A DNA stretch of 64,000 nt. Source: Bicyclus anynana (Eukaryota; Arthropoda; Insecta; Lepidoptera; Nymphalidae). The notes beneath the pieces were generated by a model, which had not been told where the DNA came from, ran no database searches, and was given only the letters and a program-made list of their open reading frames with translations. Each line of letters opens with the position of its first letter. Position 1 is the stretch's first letter. Of the stretch, positions 20,283 to 31,506 are shown piece by piece. A program made the position numbers and the translations under genes. The DNA lies in NCBI RefSeq assembly GCF_947172395.1, contig NC_069105.1, forward strand, positions 8,081,971 through 8,145,970. The letters run 5' to 3'.

Positions 20283-20528
20283 ACAAAGTTTTGCCCAGTA
20301 CTGACCACGCTGGGCATGCGGGTTGGTCAGCGCAGTGCTAGATTACTCGCGCCGGTGTCGCTGCTGCCCGACACCGGCCTGAGGCATTTCGTAATCTAGC
20401 CTGTGGGAATGGATATACCGCCATTCGTCGGTCGCCAGAGCCTCGTCGGTCCATCTGCAGGGTGCACCACGAGCAGGTGAGGTTGACAGTTGGGGAGACT
20501 GACTGGTACTAGCCTCCCCCTTACACCC
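20283..20528 (-). promoter_or_regulatory. Structured 5' UTR of the RTE element
   Basis: It holds several exact inverted repeats: 20337-20346 with 20391-20400 (GCTAGATTAC / GTAATCTAGC), nested 20351-20360 with 20369-20378 (GCCGGTGTCG / CGACACCGGC, 8-nt loop), 20293-20298 with 20310-20315, and 20492-20497 with 20514-20519 at the 5' tip. It is GC-rich compared with its surroundings. It may hold an internal promoter, a translation element or a self-cleaving RNA; none is proven. Confidence 0.55.
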
Positions 20529-20540
20529 CAGTGCGACGTA
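20529..20540. repeat. RTE target-site duplication (5' side)
   Basis: CAGTGCGACGTA, identical to 17284-17295. Confidence 0.85.
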
Positions 20541-21651
20541 ACTGTCATGTTAATGTTGTAACTAACAAGTTACAAGCTTTGGCGTTTTAAGACTGCTTAT
20601 GATAACGGCCTTAAACTACAATAGGCTAATTGACAAACTTTTCGTTCTATTAAATTGTAATATATATTTTTTTGAGACTTAATACTCCTAAATTTTAATT
20701 TTTATCTTTTGATTAAACATCGTACACTATCCGCCATGCTAGTTTATAAGTTATCTGTATCATATCATCTGTATATGTAATGGACTTAATCCAGAATTAC
20801 CTATAAAAAATACTCCTTTTTTATTTATTTATTTAATATGGAAAATCTACCGTTAATACATTAAATCATGCTTACATTTAATTACAATTTTAGGTTACGT
20901 CAATGCTTAACTATTTCAAAGATTTTCACAACATGCACAATTTTTACAGAGTTTAAGTAATGTCATTAGTTTCTTAGCTACAACGTGATATAATATTAAA
21001 AAAAATGTATCTAAATTCTAATATAATCTAATATATAAAGTATATAACAATAAGTAATATCACAAGTTAGGCATGAGAATTAAAATACTATTTCAGGTAA
21101 AATGAAGACTAATTAAATTTGAAATGTTAGTTAAAATTTTCTTATTTTTTAGTTTTTGTAAACAGTTTATAAAATGTTTAAAAACCAGAGACGCCATTTT
21201 TCTTTAATAATATTGAAAATTACTGATTTGAAATGTCGTACTGATTCGAGAATGTATTAGTTTTTGAAATTGTATTTGGAATGGCTACATCTGCCGTATT
21301 CCGTGCGCTCTATCTGCCTTCTATTCTTGAATCTGTGGTTTTCTATAAGTTCAGGTTCAAGTAACGTCACGAAATAGCCGACAGCTTACGGCATTTGAAT
21401 TTACGTTATTTTTTCGTATTAATTGACGTGAAAATGTGTTGAAATTCAATCCGCTAAACGCTCGTAACTTAAACCGTTGTTGAGAATAATCTTCCAACGT
21501 TTAAGATATAACAATGAGAGGAAGCTTATGCCCATTATGGAGCTTACGCGATTGATACGAGTATACAAGTATGAAGAATGCTTCACAATTACGGAAAATG
21601 TAATTAACCAAGCAAATAATTGTATGCGATAGCTTTGTTTTTCATAGGTAA
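20541..21651. other. AT-rich non-coding stretch
   Basis: A TTTATTTATTTA-initiated segment at about 20818-21060 may be a LINE 3' end on the minus strand, but no family match was found in the window. No gene seen. Confidence 0.4.
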
Positions 21652-21831
21652 CTAGCGGACTTCGTCCACTGTTAGACCTCCTTAATCCAGCCCTCTCGCA
21701 AAGTCCGTTCTTAGCTGACCTCTACCTATAAACCACCTCCCTGCTAAATTTCAACGTCAAGCGGTTTATGAGATTTCGTAATGAATTCGCATTATTTATT
21801 CGCATTAACCTTTCGCATTTATATATTAAGA
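21652..21831 (-). mobile_element. Helitron-like short repeat, family C3
   Basis: CTAG at 21652-21655 next to CGGACTTCGTCC, and TC end (as GA) at 21830-21831 in TATATATTAAGA. Internal match to 25242-25407. Confidence 0.6.
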
Positions 21832-22323
21832 TTGACAGATAAAACAGATGATACCTATTAGGGAGATTTCAAAAATATCTTGTCTTTAAAAAAGTATACT
21901 TACTCGTACATGCAAAGGCTACAATTTTTGCAACAAAGTTCACAGTTTTTGAATAACTTTAATACAGAATAACAAAATATCAAATAAAAGTAGCAATAAA
22001 GACTCGAAATTAACATTTCTTGTCCGAATATAGACTAATAGTTCAAGCTTAGCTTTAGTTGCAGGCCTAAGTGGAAAAGCGCTATTTTTAAACGGCTTAG
22101 CTATATGGAAAACCTTTCCCATTTCCCAGAAAGAAAAGTATTTTACCGTGACATAGATGGTTATGATATTGTAGCTTTACGATGATTTTTCACTTATGAA
22201 TTGAATTAAATTAAGAGTCAAGTTTTCCTCGGTGGTTAGGTGATGAATAAATATTTTAAAACTTATGTTAACTTATATATAATTTACTAATTTTCTATAT
22301 TTTACAAAGTGATACAAAGAAAA
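21832..22323. other. Non-coding stretch
   Basis: No gene or family recognised. Confidence 0.4.
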
Positions 22324-22540
22324 TTCCTCTCTTCTTTGTTTATTGCTTTTCTTTCTTCTTTGTTCTTTGCTTTTCTTTCTTCTTCGTTGACTAGGTCCAC
22401 AGTGGGCTAAGGCATCAGGAAATTCACGGGTAATTGCTTAACTCCTGTGAATTCTCCCAGTGCCAAGACCTATTGTGGCCTTCTTCTCCTCTTGACTCTT
22501 CTGCAATTCTTCTCCACTTCATGACGTTCAAAAACTTATT
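22324..22540 (-). mobile_element. LINE C-terminal fragment with GAA-rich tail
   Basis: On the minus strand a frame reads VMKWRRIAEESRGEEGHNRS and then meets a stop. A (GAAGAAAG)-type tail follows (TTCTTTCTTC on the plus strand, 22324-22386). This looks like the C-terminus and tail of an RTE-like LINE. Confidence 0.4.
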
Positions 22541-22791
22541 GTTATTTTTTACTACAAAAGAGTAATTCGCTTCTACAATATAATAAATAGAAGAACTATA
22601 TTTAATATATAATTCAATGTATATATTTACTATATAATTCAATACTATATAATTCAATGTACAATTATTAAAATAAAATAAATAAATTCACTGTTTCATA
22701 AAATGTAAAATTATAAAAAAAACGATTAATTTCATAATAAGATTGAACCTCTACCTAGGAGATATGATTTTTTTAAGAAAACAAGTATCAT

Positions 22792-22956
22792 GGTCCACCG
22801 AAACGCTAAATCGCTTGGTGGTACGTTTTTTGCCGGTAGGGTGATAACTGGACCAATTTAGAAAACCTCAGTCGGCCCAGCCGAGGATCGAACACAGAAC
22901 ACATCGTTTTGTAAATCCACAGCACATACCTACCACTGCGCCACGGAGGCTTTCAA
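22792..22956 (-). mobile_element. SINE family B, 3' part missing
   Basis: The head (GCGCAGTGG; a degraded B box) and part of the body are present. The AAGTTAGCC tail is absent. Confidence 0.65.
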
Positions 22957-23520
22957 AAACTAAATAAAAAGGCATACTCTGAACGAGACATAGTTAAGTT
23001 GTTCTTAGTTTAGTTATGCTCTTTGTTGCAAAGAGCTTCACTACTACTTAGTTCTAAAAAAAAAATATATTTATAATAGTATTTTAAACACTAAATGGCC
23101 TAAAAATCTGTCGCATTTAATAATATCCCTATAGACGCACAGATATTTTTACATAATAACATTTTTTTATCACCATTAAACAAAATGGTCAACCGCAAAT
23201 TTCCGTATCATTCATTGCCGTAACTGTTTTTATACATTCACTGCAAAAAGTACGATTTTACGAATCATGTTGCTATCATAGTAAACGTCAACACTGTTGG
23301 CTCTCTTAGTTATATAGTTATATTTTGTATACATAAGTTGCAAAGAAAAAATCTTTATTACAGCATTATGCCATGCAATACAATTTGTTCTTAAAATCAG
23401 TACAATATCCTGCGATATGTGGCATAACCCAATAACCACTTGACTCCTAAATGGACGACCGGTCGCCGTTATCGTAACCGTTACGTGACATGTAAAAAAA
23501 TATAAAGTAAACTAAGGGCA
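22957..23520. other. AT-rich non-coding stretch
   Basis: Nothing recognised. Confidence 0.4.
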
Positions 23521-23668
23521 ATGGCGAGCGAGGCGAGCACACTATCATGCTCCGCGCGATAGAGGAATATAAAGATTTTTTAAATGGCTCACAACGGTAG
23601 ATTAAAACCCCATTCCCTGACTGTCGGCTTCTTCAACGCAGACGGGCTTTTCGATAAAATACTCGCGG
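23521..23668 (+). mobile_element. LINE fragment: start of an endonuclease ORF
   Basis: After ATG at 23584 the frame reads HSLTVGFFNADGLFDKI, resembling the first strand of LINE endonucleases (G-x-x-N-A-N-G-L). It meets TAG at about 23666. The sequence before it may be the end of the preceding ORF or the 5' UTR. Confidence 0.45.
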
Positions 23669-23716
23669 GCAGCGAATGGAGGGCCCCTACCTAGCATAAC
23701 GCTCCATACTCTTTAT

Positions 23717-23792
23717 TTGCCACTTCAGCTTCGCGACTCGCTAAGCAATGTTCGATCTCGCAGAGTAACTTTAACCATAGCTCGCTCGCTAT
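23717..23792 (-). mobile_element. RTE LINE coding fragment
   Basis: It matches the CACTTCAGCTTCGCGACTCG and ATAGCTCG segments of the RTE coding region (near 17535-17640), with deletions. Confidence 0.55.
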
Positions 23793-23984
23793 AAAAGGTG
23801 TACCTACCTATACTTTATGTTTGTAAATTATAATTAATTGTACACGGAGATTAACAAGAGTTTGTAACAGTTGTTCATAAATTATAAAAAAAAAATACGA
23901 TATTCAAGATATAAAATATAAGATATTTTTAGTGGACTCAAAGGTGATTACAAAAATAAGAAAACTAATTTCGAACAAAGGTTA

Positions 23985-24292
23985 TGATTCACAACACTTG
24001 TCAGGACAACTTAATTAACAAATCAAACTATAACCAAAATAAGACCCTAGAATGGCATAGAATGACCTTGAGTGAAGCCACGTACTTGTGAACGATATGA
24101 GTAGGGTTAAAGGATCCTTTGACTGATATCAAACACTCCCCTTTTCCACTCAAGTCACTCTCCCTGACTATCCCAAGTAACCCATAAAGAATTACACAAC
24201 AAAAGATGTGGACGGCTCGAACGCCACGAGCACACTGAAGCCAACACGAGTTCGAGCGGCGTCATATCCGTCACAGACTACTATTTCCAACA
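23985..24292 (-). repeat. LTR-like repeat F, copy 2 (308 bp)
   Basis: Inverse of 10468-10768. Read on the minus strand it runs TGTTGG...TGTGAATCA, so it begins TG and ends CA like a solo LTR. Flanking duplications were not found. Confidence 0.5.
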
Positions 24293-24855
24293 CTAAACGG
24301 CGATAACAATATAAAATGATATTCAAGAATTTTTAAAATTCAATCCCTAAAGTGGTGAAATAGGAGATGAAAGTTTACATTGATTTCCGTCAAGTCTTGG
24401 GCGCTAGTATACATATACCTACCCTTTTCATATAAACTATCAAAATTAAAATAATTTCTTGAATATTCTAGAAAACACACACAAAGTTCTAATACAAACT
24501 ATCATTCAAAATAAAATAACGATCGACGTGTTCCTAATGGACATGCATTTAAATAATACCTTAAATTCATATTGCCATGAAAAGGTTAAACCTTGATTAA
24601 AGTAAAAGCAACCTTAAAACCAACAACACAAAGTATATTAATCATTCAACGAAGTTGCCTCGTAAATGTGTTGTTACCCCCGGTTGCCATGGTGACGTAG
24701 TTTTTTTAGCTCCACGTCGTTAACGTATGGCCATGTCAACCATGTTTAGGTAGTCGAGCTTTTAATGGGTTGTTTTTTGGAAATCCGTTTACTTTAGTCA
24801 GTAATTTGTTAGTGTAGTCAACAAAGGAAAATAAATTAAGTAAAGTGTATTTGTG
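24293..24855. other. AT-rich non-coding stretch
   Basis: Nothing recognised. Confidence 0.4.
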
Positions 24856-25170
24856 AGCCGTGATAGTCCAGTGGATATGACCTTTGCCTTGGATTTGGAC
24901 GGTGTAGGATCGAATCAGGTCCAGGGCATGCACCTCCAATGTTTTAGTTATGTGCATTAAAAAAAATTAAATATCACGTGTCTCAAACGGAAAAGGAAAA
25001 ACATCATGAAAAAACCTGCATACCTGAGAATTTTCTTCATTCTCTACGTGTGTGAAGTCTGCCAATCCGCCATTTGGGCAGCGTGGTGGACTAAGAACGA
25101 GTCGACTTTAATATTGAGAAGAGACTCGTGCTCAACAGTGAGCTGAATATGGGTTGTTAGTAATGATGAT
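24856..25170 (+). mobile_element. SINE family A, diverged
   Basis: The head has A box TGATAGTCCAGTGG and a mutated B box (GGATCGAATC). The body and the AATATGGGTTGTTAGTAATGATGAT tail region are present. Confidence 0.75.
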
Positions 25171-25241
25171 AATTTACACGCCCGCTGCTTAAACTTTTCC
25201 AAACATCCAACATGTCATCCTCTTCACATATAGAGGAGTTA

Positions 25242-25407
25242 TTAGCGGACGCCCGCCCTTAGACCTCTATAATCCGGCCCTATCGCGAAATCCGTTCTTA
25301 GCGGATACCTACTAACTACAGACTACCTCCCTGCCAAATTTCATTTTTATACGTTAAGCGGTTTTTGAGATTTCGTAATGAACCTTTCGATTTATATATT
25401 ATTAAGA
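25242..25407 (-). mobile_element. Helitron-like short repeat, family C3
   Basis: CTAA end (as TTAG, 25242-25245) next to CGGACGCCCGCC, and TC end (as GA) at 25406-25407. Confidence 0.6.
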
Positions 25408-25850
25408 TTTTTAAATTAATGATTTGAATTGAATTGTGTTAAAAGTCAAGGGCTTAGGGTAGGTAATACAAAAAAAAGTATGCAATTTAGTAAAAATCCA
25501 TATAAATCGCGTGTGGGCTGACACGCAGTTCGGACGGCATGCGACAAATATAATGATCTTAATAATTGTTAATTAACTCAAAATTACTCGTTCAAACAAA
25601 CGTACACTGCTACATAATTATGTCTTTGTTGGTCCAAATTGAGATGACTGTACAAATGGCATATCTGTCGCCGAATCTCGACGGTTTTTGGATTCCTTAA
25701 GCATTGGCATCATTTTTGCAAGCTATCATTTTACTTTGAGGGTATTGTAGAGGCTTTAAAGACGTATAATTATTATTGGTGACAGGAATATTTGCGTATA
25801 TTCTGTGGCAATTCAATAAAATTAGATTGCAAGTTACATACTATGTTTTT
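25408..25850. other. AT-rich non-coding stretch
   Basis: Nothing recognised. Confidence 0.4.
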
Positions 25851-25854
25851 AAAA

Positions 25855-26010
25855 GAATACAATATAAAACTAATGCAAACTTATCCTAACAACTATGCAA
25901 ATAATGCCCACGTGGAATGGTGGCAAGAATACTGGCTGCATTTTCGCGCTGGACAGCCAGGCTGATCCTTTGCGCTAAAAACAATGCCAGCCTTTCAGTC
26001 AAGGCAACTA
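25855..26010 (+). repeat. Dispersed repeat H, copy 1
   Basis: It matches the inverse of 33985-34168 (shared CCCACGTGGAATGGTGGCAA, GAATACTGGCTG and GGACAGCCAGGCT). Both copies keep a short frame reading RWTARLILCAKN, so the repeat may carry a coding remnant. Confidence 0.5.
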
Positions 26011-26177
26011 GCCGCGGTGAAGAAATTCAGAGATTTTTTTTTGCCACTCCATGGCCCAAGGGGTCTTCACGGCAAGAGAAACAAATATGTAACTCTCTGT
26101 AAGCTACTTCTTTAAATAAACGAATTTAAATGGGAATTTGAATTCATATGTTGAAATGCAACAGTTTAAGGCTCAAG

Positions 26178-26454
26178 AACAGTGGCGTATCGTGCCTTAC
26201 TGGGGCCCTTAAATCAAAATTAGTTGAAGCCCAAACTAAACAAAAATATTCGCTTTAATTTAATATGACATTGTCTTTACCTATTATGTAGAATGTTTCT
26301 AACTTTTACGGCGTTTATACGAAATTTTTTTTTTTACTTTTGTCCTTTCTAAAGTAAAAACTCAGCAGTTTCTTTGATTATTTTCCCCAGAAAGCACCCG
26401 ACAAAGGGCCCCGTATGATTAATACGGCTGTTACGGCGTTAGCTACGCCCCTGT
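26178..26454. repeat. Possible TIR element (CAGTGGCGTA / TACGCCCCTG)
   Basis: The left end CAGTGGCGTA and the right end TACGCCCCTG are inverted repeats with one mismatch. Internal GGGGCCC / GGGCCCC motifs are also inverted. It resembles hAT-like MITEs, but no 8-bp duplication was seen. Confidence 0.4.
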
Positions 26455-26455
26455 T

Positions 26456-27050
26456 AAATACCCTACATAACAACACACGCCTATACTATATACGCTCTAA
26501 AGTACATACGCTTGAAAAACAGTAACCATTTTCGGCATTCAAGGAAAAACCTTCAATCATAGACGAAAATAGAATGACCCAAATAATTTCCGGCGCGGTG
26601 AAACAACAACAGAAAAGGGTCACAAGGGGATTAAATGACCCAGTTTGGGGGTCACCTGACACGCCCATGGAAAGGGTGTTAATGTACCCGATAAGGAAAG
26701 GTGGGGCACTTTTACGGCCTTCCGTGATTTTAACATGCAATCCGTAGCTTAGTAGACTTTTTTACAAGTTAAAGATTTTTTTGTATATCAAAGTAATTGA
26801 CTTATCAAGGTACTTCAATTTTGCTCAGATATGTATGTTATTTGTTCTGTAGTTTTAGCTATATCAATCACTTCATGGGAACATACATTCAAGACTAATC
26901 TATCTCTCCGCAATTTTTCATCTACATATATCCATTAATTCGTCCTGAAGTTGGAAAACCTTTAGTTGCGTTAAATAAATTATTAATTTTTTTTAAAATA
27001 TGGTATTGAATCTTTTTCGTGAATCGTGAGTCCATAGAGCTATTGAGGAT
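26456..27050. other. Non-coding stretch
   Basis: The 84-codon open frame at 26486-26740 (minus) has no recognised signature. No repeats identified. Confidence 0.35.
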
Positions 27051-27051
27051 G

Positions 27052-27242
27052 AAGCCGGATTTATACTTGTCTGACGTGTTGTGTCGTAACGATGAGAACA
27101 GAATCGGTATCATACATTTTATATGGCGACGTTTACACTTATGTGTTGTGACATGTCGTGATGGCTCCTGATGTGCCGCATACAAAATGTATTATACCGA
27201 TTCGTCACAACACGACACGTCAGACAAATATAAATCCGGCTT
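27052..27242. repeat. Foldback MITE with long TIRs
   Basis: The arms AAGCCGGATTTATACTTGTC... and its inverse ...GACAAATATAAATCCGGCTT match at 26 of the first 27 positions, and pairing extends inward with small gaps over roughly 70 bp. Total 191 bp. Confidence 0.7.
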
Positions 27243-27760
27243 TAAATTATTTATTCTTTATTAAAAATCGTATAGTTTATCTTATTGCTTGTTTTTTTTT
27301 TAATTCTTTAAAACTACTAAACCAATCTTAATGCAATTTCTAAAGAAAGATTAGATAGATATCAACTCGTAGCTTGGCTTTTTACCCGTTTTCAACAGTC
27401 GTTTTATTCGTTAATTTGTTTAGTTCGTTGTTCGTTGAATTTAAAAGTATTAATAAGCAACAGTTTAATTTTCCCACTGTCACCCCTCATTCATTATATA
27501 AAACGATCCTAATCACCCCAATGGCTATCACCATGGGAATTTAAATAGGTACACCCACATATCTACATTATACACTTAAATATTGGTTTACAGTTAAAAG
27601 AATCGTTAACTTTAATCCTGAACTATAAACCTGGGACTTTTAAAATTAGATTTGTGATTACGACATGAAATTAGCACAGAAATTACTTACGTACTTTTGT
27701 CTTGTGTGTGTGTCAAAATTTGAAGTAACCTTAGTTTAGTTTAGTATAAGTTTTCACGCA
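27243..27760. other. AT-rich non-coding stretch
   Basis: Nothing recognised. Confidence 0.4.
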
Positions 27761-27761
27761 A

Positions 27762-28430
27762 ACGTGAAGTTTGTGTTTTTGCCACTGACTAGTCAATAAT
27801 ATACAGATGGAGCGTACGGAATACGACGACGGTGTCATACCGGCTCCAAATACAAAATTCAAAAAGTAATACATCCTCGAGTCAGTACGACACGAACCGT
27901 TGCATCAGTAACTTTCAATATTATTCAAGAAAAATGCCGACTTATGTTTTTAAATATTTTAAAAACTGATCACAAAAAGGAAAGATGGAGTATTTTATTG
28001 GTAATTATCGTACTAATACTATAAATGTAAAAGTTTGTGTGCAAGTGTGAAAGTGTGTAAGTATGTTTGTTCCTCTTTTACGCTGCGGCTACAGAAGCGA
28101 TTTGGCTGAAATAGGATATGGAAATAGGTTATACTCTGAATTAACACATAGGCTACTTTTCATCCCGGAAAAATCCATGTTTCCCGCGAGATTTGTAAAA
28201 ACTGAATTCCACTAGTTTTTTAATACATTAATTTACGTAATTGTTGTTAGTGTTAAATTTTGAAATACAAATAATTGTGAAAAAAGTTTGTATATGGTTG
28301 TCAAGGAGACGCGACGCGATGATGACGCGACGACGTGACGTTTGTTTTTTTTTTAATGAGTTTCACCGGCTTCAGTACGTTGCTTGTAAAAACTCATTGG
28401 TTACTCTGTGCTTTTTGCAAAGACCGATTC
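27762..28430 (+). repeat. Duplicated segment J, copy 1 (split by a Helitron-like insertion)
   Basis: Two blocks (27762-28007 and 28225-28430) match 32828-33250 in order and orientation. The family C2 repeat 28008-28215 sits exactly between them. Confidence 0.6.
28008..28215 (+). mobile_element. Helitron-like short repeat, family C2
   Basis: TC at 28008 (TACTAATACTATAAA follows) to CTAG at 28212-28215. The usual GC-rich stem before CTAG is lost. It lies within segment J. Confidence 0.6.
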
Positions 28431-28628
28431 ATAAAACATATTACACAGTTTATATGGTAATACACAGACGGTTTCAGCTGAAAGTTTCGTGGAAAACGAA
28501 TCAATACTCGGCACACGCGATCTGCAATGCCGTATACGGTATCAGAAAAAAAGCAAACAAGTACCTAATACCAGACAACAGTACGATAATACTGAATAGA
28601 CACGAAACCTTTCTGGAATATTACAGAA

Positions 28629-28820
28629 CTAGCTGACTCTGAGCGGTTTTACCCGCGTGGTTCCCGTTCCCGTAGAAATACGGGGATAATATATAGCCTA
28701 TAGCTTTCCTCGATAAATGGGCTATCTAACACTGAAAGTATTTTTCAAATCGGACCAGTAGTTCCTGAGATTAGCGCGTTCAAACAAACAAACTCTTCAG
28801 CTTTATAATATTAGTATAGA
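28629..28820 (-). mobile_element. Helitron-like short repeat, family C1
   Basis: CTAG at 28629-28632 and TC (as GA) at 28819-28820, with C1 internal motifs throughout. Confidence 0.7.
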
Positions 28821-29029
28821 TTTATTATGAAAAACATAAAAATAATAATGAATATGTAGGTAACCAGAATAAACCGATTTTAAAATTTCAAAAATAGAGT
28901 AATTAAGTTTTTATTTTTTTTTAATCTAAAATCTCTCGTCTCATCATCATGTCAGGATCATGTTATGATGTACTTATTATAAATTCTGACATAATCCTGA
29001 CATGATGAGTTGGCTCGGGCTGTGAAATA

Positions 29030-29306
29030 AGATAGCCCAGTGGATATGACCTCTGCCTTCGAGGGCGTAGGTTCGAATCTGGTCCGGCGCATGCTTCTCT
29101 AACTTTTCAGTTAAGTCCATTTTAAGAAATTAAATATCACGTGTCTTAAACTGTGAAGGAAAAACATTGTGAAGAACCCTGCATATCTGAGAATTTTCTA
29201 AACGTGTGTGATCTCTTCCAGTTCACATTAGGCCAGCGTGGTGGACTAAGACCTAACCCCTCTCATTCTGAGAGGATGCTCAACAGTGAGTCGAATAAGG
29301 GTTGGT
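29030..29306 (+). mobile_element. SINE family A (left partner of an inverted pair)
   Basis: A head with GCCCAGTGG and GGTTCGAATC, and a body to AATAAGGGTTG without the TGA tail. Confidence 0.7.
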
Positions 29307-29491
29307 CCACCACGCAGAATCACAGATCGGCAGACTTCACACCCGTAGAGAATTTAAAATTCTTAGGTTTCCTCACAATGTTTTTCCTTTACCGTTTCAG
29401 ACACGTGATATTTAATTTCTTAAATTGGATTTAACTGAAAAGTTGAGGTTCATGCCCTGGACCGGATTCGAATCTACGCCCTCCGAATCGA
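29307..29491 (-). mobile_element. SINE family A (right partner of an inverted pair)
   Basis: Opposite orientation to its neighbour and starting at its 3' end. Body and head are present; the 3' part is missing. Confidence 0.65.
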
Positions 29492-29839
29492 AGTACCTAC
29501 TAATAGTTAGTTATTACTAGTACAGTAGTTCTAGATATCGACAGCAATGTAATGTGGAATGTACGGTTCGTACTAAAGGTCAAGGAGATATTTATCCACC
29601 AGGTGGAGCTGGTAATTGGGGAACAGACTACTCATAATTACTTCACGTAGCGCTCAGCTTTCATATACAATGGACTTGAATTTAGAAGATTATGGTAGAA
29701 TAAGCTTAAATATAAATATATGGAATGATTATATTTTATCGAAAATAGATTGATGGTCATATTCAAAAGTGCTATTAAACTAATGGATAATGGACCGATA
29801 GCTTGCGATGATCAGACATAAGGTAAATATGGGATAGAT
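29492..29839. other. AT-rich non-coding stretch
   Basis: Nothing recognised. Confidence 0.4.
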
Positions 29840-29998
29840 TCAGCCGTGTAGTTCCCGTTACCGTGAGAGTACGGTGATAAAATAAAGCTTGTGACATTAA
29901 CAAATAACGTGACATTCCAGTGGTAGAAGAATTTTTAAAATCGGTCCACTAAATCCAGATATTAACCCTAAAATACCACAAACTTTTATTATACATGA
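29840..29998 (-). mobile_element. Helitron-like short repeat, family C4 (degraded)
   Basis: It shares GTTCCCGTTACCGTGAGAGTACGG, the ACAAATAACGTG region and AATCGGTCCACT with 40253-40436 and with the inverse of 51791-51961. Confidence 0.45.
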
Positions 29999-30052
29999 TA
30001 ATTTTTAAATCTTAAACAATTTATATTTTGTAATTTAATAAATTTACATTCG

Positions 30053-30356
30053 TCATCAACCCATATTCGGCTCACTGCTGAGCTCGAGTCTTCTCTCAGA
30101 ATAAGAGGGGTTAGGCCAATAGTCCACCACGCTGGCCCAATGCGGATTGGCAGGATTGGATTCACACACGCAGAGAATGAAGATAATTCTCTGGTATGCA
30201 GGTTTCCTCACGATGTTTTCCTTCACCGATTGAGACACGTGATATTTAATTTCTTAAAATGCACACAACTGAAAAGTTGGAGGTGCATGCCCCGGACCGG
30301 ATTCGAACCCACACCCTCCGGAATCGGAGGCAGAGGTCATATCCACTGGGCTATCA
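30053..30356 (-). mobile_element. SINE family A, well preserved
   Basis: Body and tRNA-like head with an intact B box. The ATC tail is reduced to CGTCATC. Confidence 0.82.
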
Positions 30357-31167
30357 CAAAAAATCATAAAATTTACATAAATTCATTAAATTACAATCGT
30401 ATTTACATAATTTTGTATTAATGAACTAAGTATATAAGACATTTAACATTTATCTGTTGTATTTGTTTAGTTAAAGTAAAACTCAAAAGTCTTATACATA
30501 TTTATACATATTTTGTTCGTCCGTAGATAGATACCTAATGTATTGGTTATGCCGCAATAATACTTTGATTCCTGGGATTGTTTAATTTGAAATTAACATC
30601 AATTAAATATTTGAATCCTCATATGTTTAACATCATTCATTTATATTCGACATGATTTTTTTAATATTATTACAGTTTAATTTTAATTGCTGACAACAGT
30701 GGCGACTATCCCACATTTACACTATCTATTTTAGGAAAAGTCAAAGCTCGTCAACCTGCCAGAAAATGTCCCGTTTCAGTCAGAAACAGCGATTTCGAAA
30801 AATAAACGGGTCGAAAATGTCCCGTTTTTATGAAACTACCATCGCGGGTGGAACGCAAATCCTTTCTAGGATGTTGCAACCGCACATGTCGTGTTCCCAA
30901 TTAAATTTAAACTTTATGCCTCTTAAAATAAAGTTCAAAATACCTCAACTTAATGTACAGTTTTTCATAGTAATTGATGTTTGTTTTATAGATTGTAGGT
31001 TAAGTATTAAGAATGTTCGTTTTTGTGCGGATTCGAACCCTGGTCGTTTTGCAACTGGCTCGTAATTGGAATGTAATTAAACCATTGCACTTAAACGACC
31101 TCTTTGGTACAGGCCATGGCCTTAAGCCGTAAATCCGGATTGTGTGGATATAGAAAACTATGGTTTT
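30357..31167. other. Non-coding stretch
   Basis: A scrap GGATTCGAACCCTGG near 31030 looks like an old tRNA-type B box. The 99-codon frame at 30766-31065 has no known signature. Confidence 0.4.
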
Positions 31168-31488
31168 TTTTTATTCTTTACAAGTTAGCCCTTGACTACA
31201 ATCTCACCTGATGGTAAGTGATGTTGCAGTCTAAGATCGGGCTAACTTGTTAGGAAGAGGATGAAAATCCACACTCCTTTCGGTTTCTATACGACATCGT
31301 ACCGGGACGCTAAATAGCTTGGCGGTACGTCTTTGCCGGTAAGGTGGTAACTAGCCACGGCCGAAGCCTCCCACCAGATAGACCTGGACCAATTAAAAAA
31401 ATCTCAATCTGCCCAGCTGGGGATCGAACCCAGGACCTCCGTTTTGTAAATCCACCGCGCACACCACTGCGCCACGGAGGCCGTCAAA
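31168..31488 (-). mobile_element. SINE family B
   Basis: Poly-T (A tail), AAGTTAGCCCTTGACTACAA, the body, and the head GGGGATCGAACCC ... TGCGCCACGGAGGC on the plus strand. Almost full length. Confidence 0.82.
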
Positions 31489-31506
31489 TAAGGTTTGTGG
31501 TAAACT

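Larger units (their letters stand above)
17296..20528 (-). mobile_element. Full-length RTE-clade LINE with target-site duplication
   Basis: A 3.2-kb non-LTR retrotransposon. A 246-bp 5' UTR is followed by one ORF of 990 codons, and the stop codon lies within about 15 bp of an ATGATG tail, so there is almost no 3' UTR, as is usual for RTE. Exact 12-bp duplications CAGTGCGACGTA flank it (17284-17295 and 20529-20540). The intact frame and exact duplication indicate a recent, possibly still active copy. Confidence 0.92.

Noticed and set aside
28241..28636. 131-codon open frame
   Set aside because: It starts inside repeat J and ends in a Helitron-like repeat; no recognised signature.
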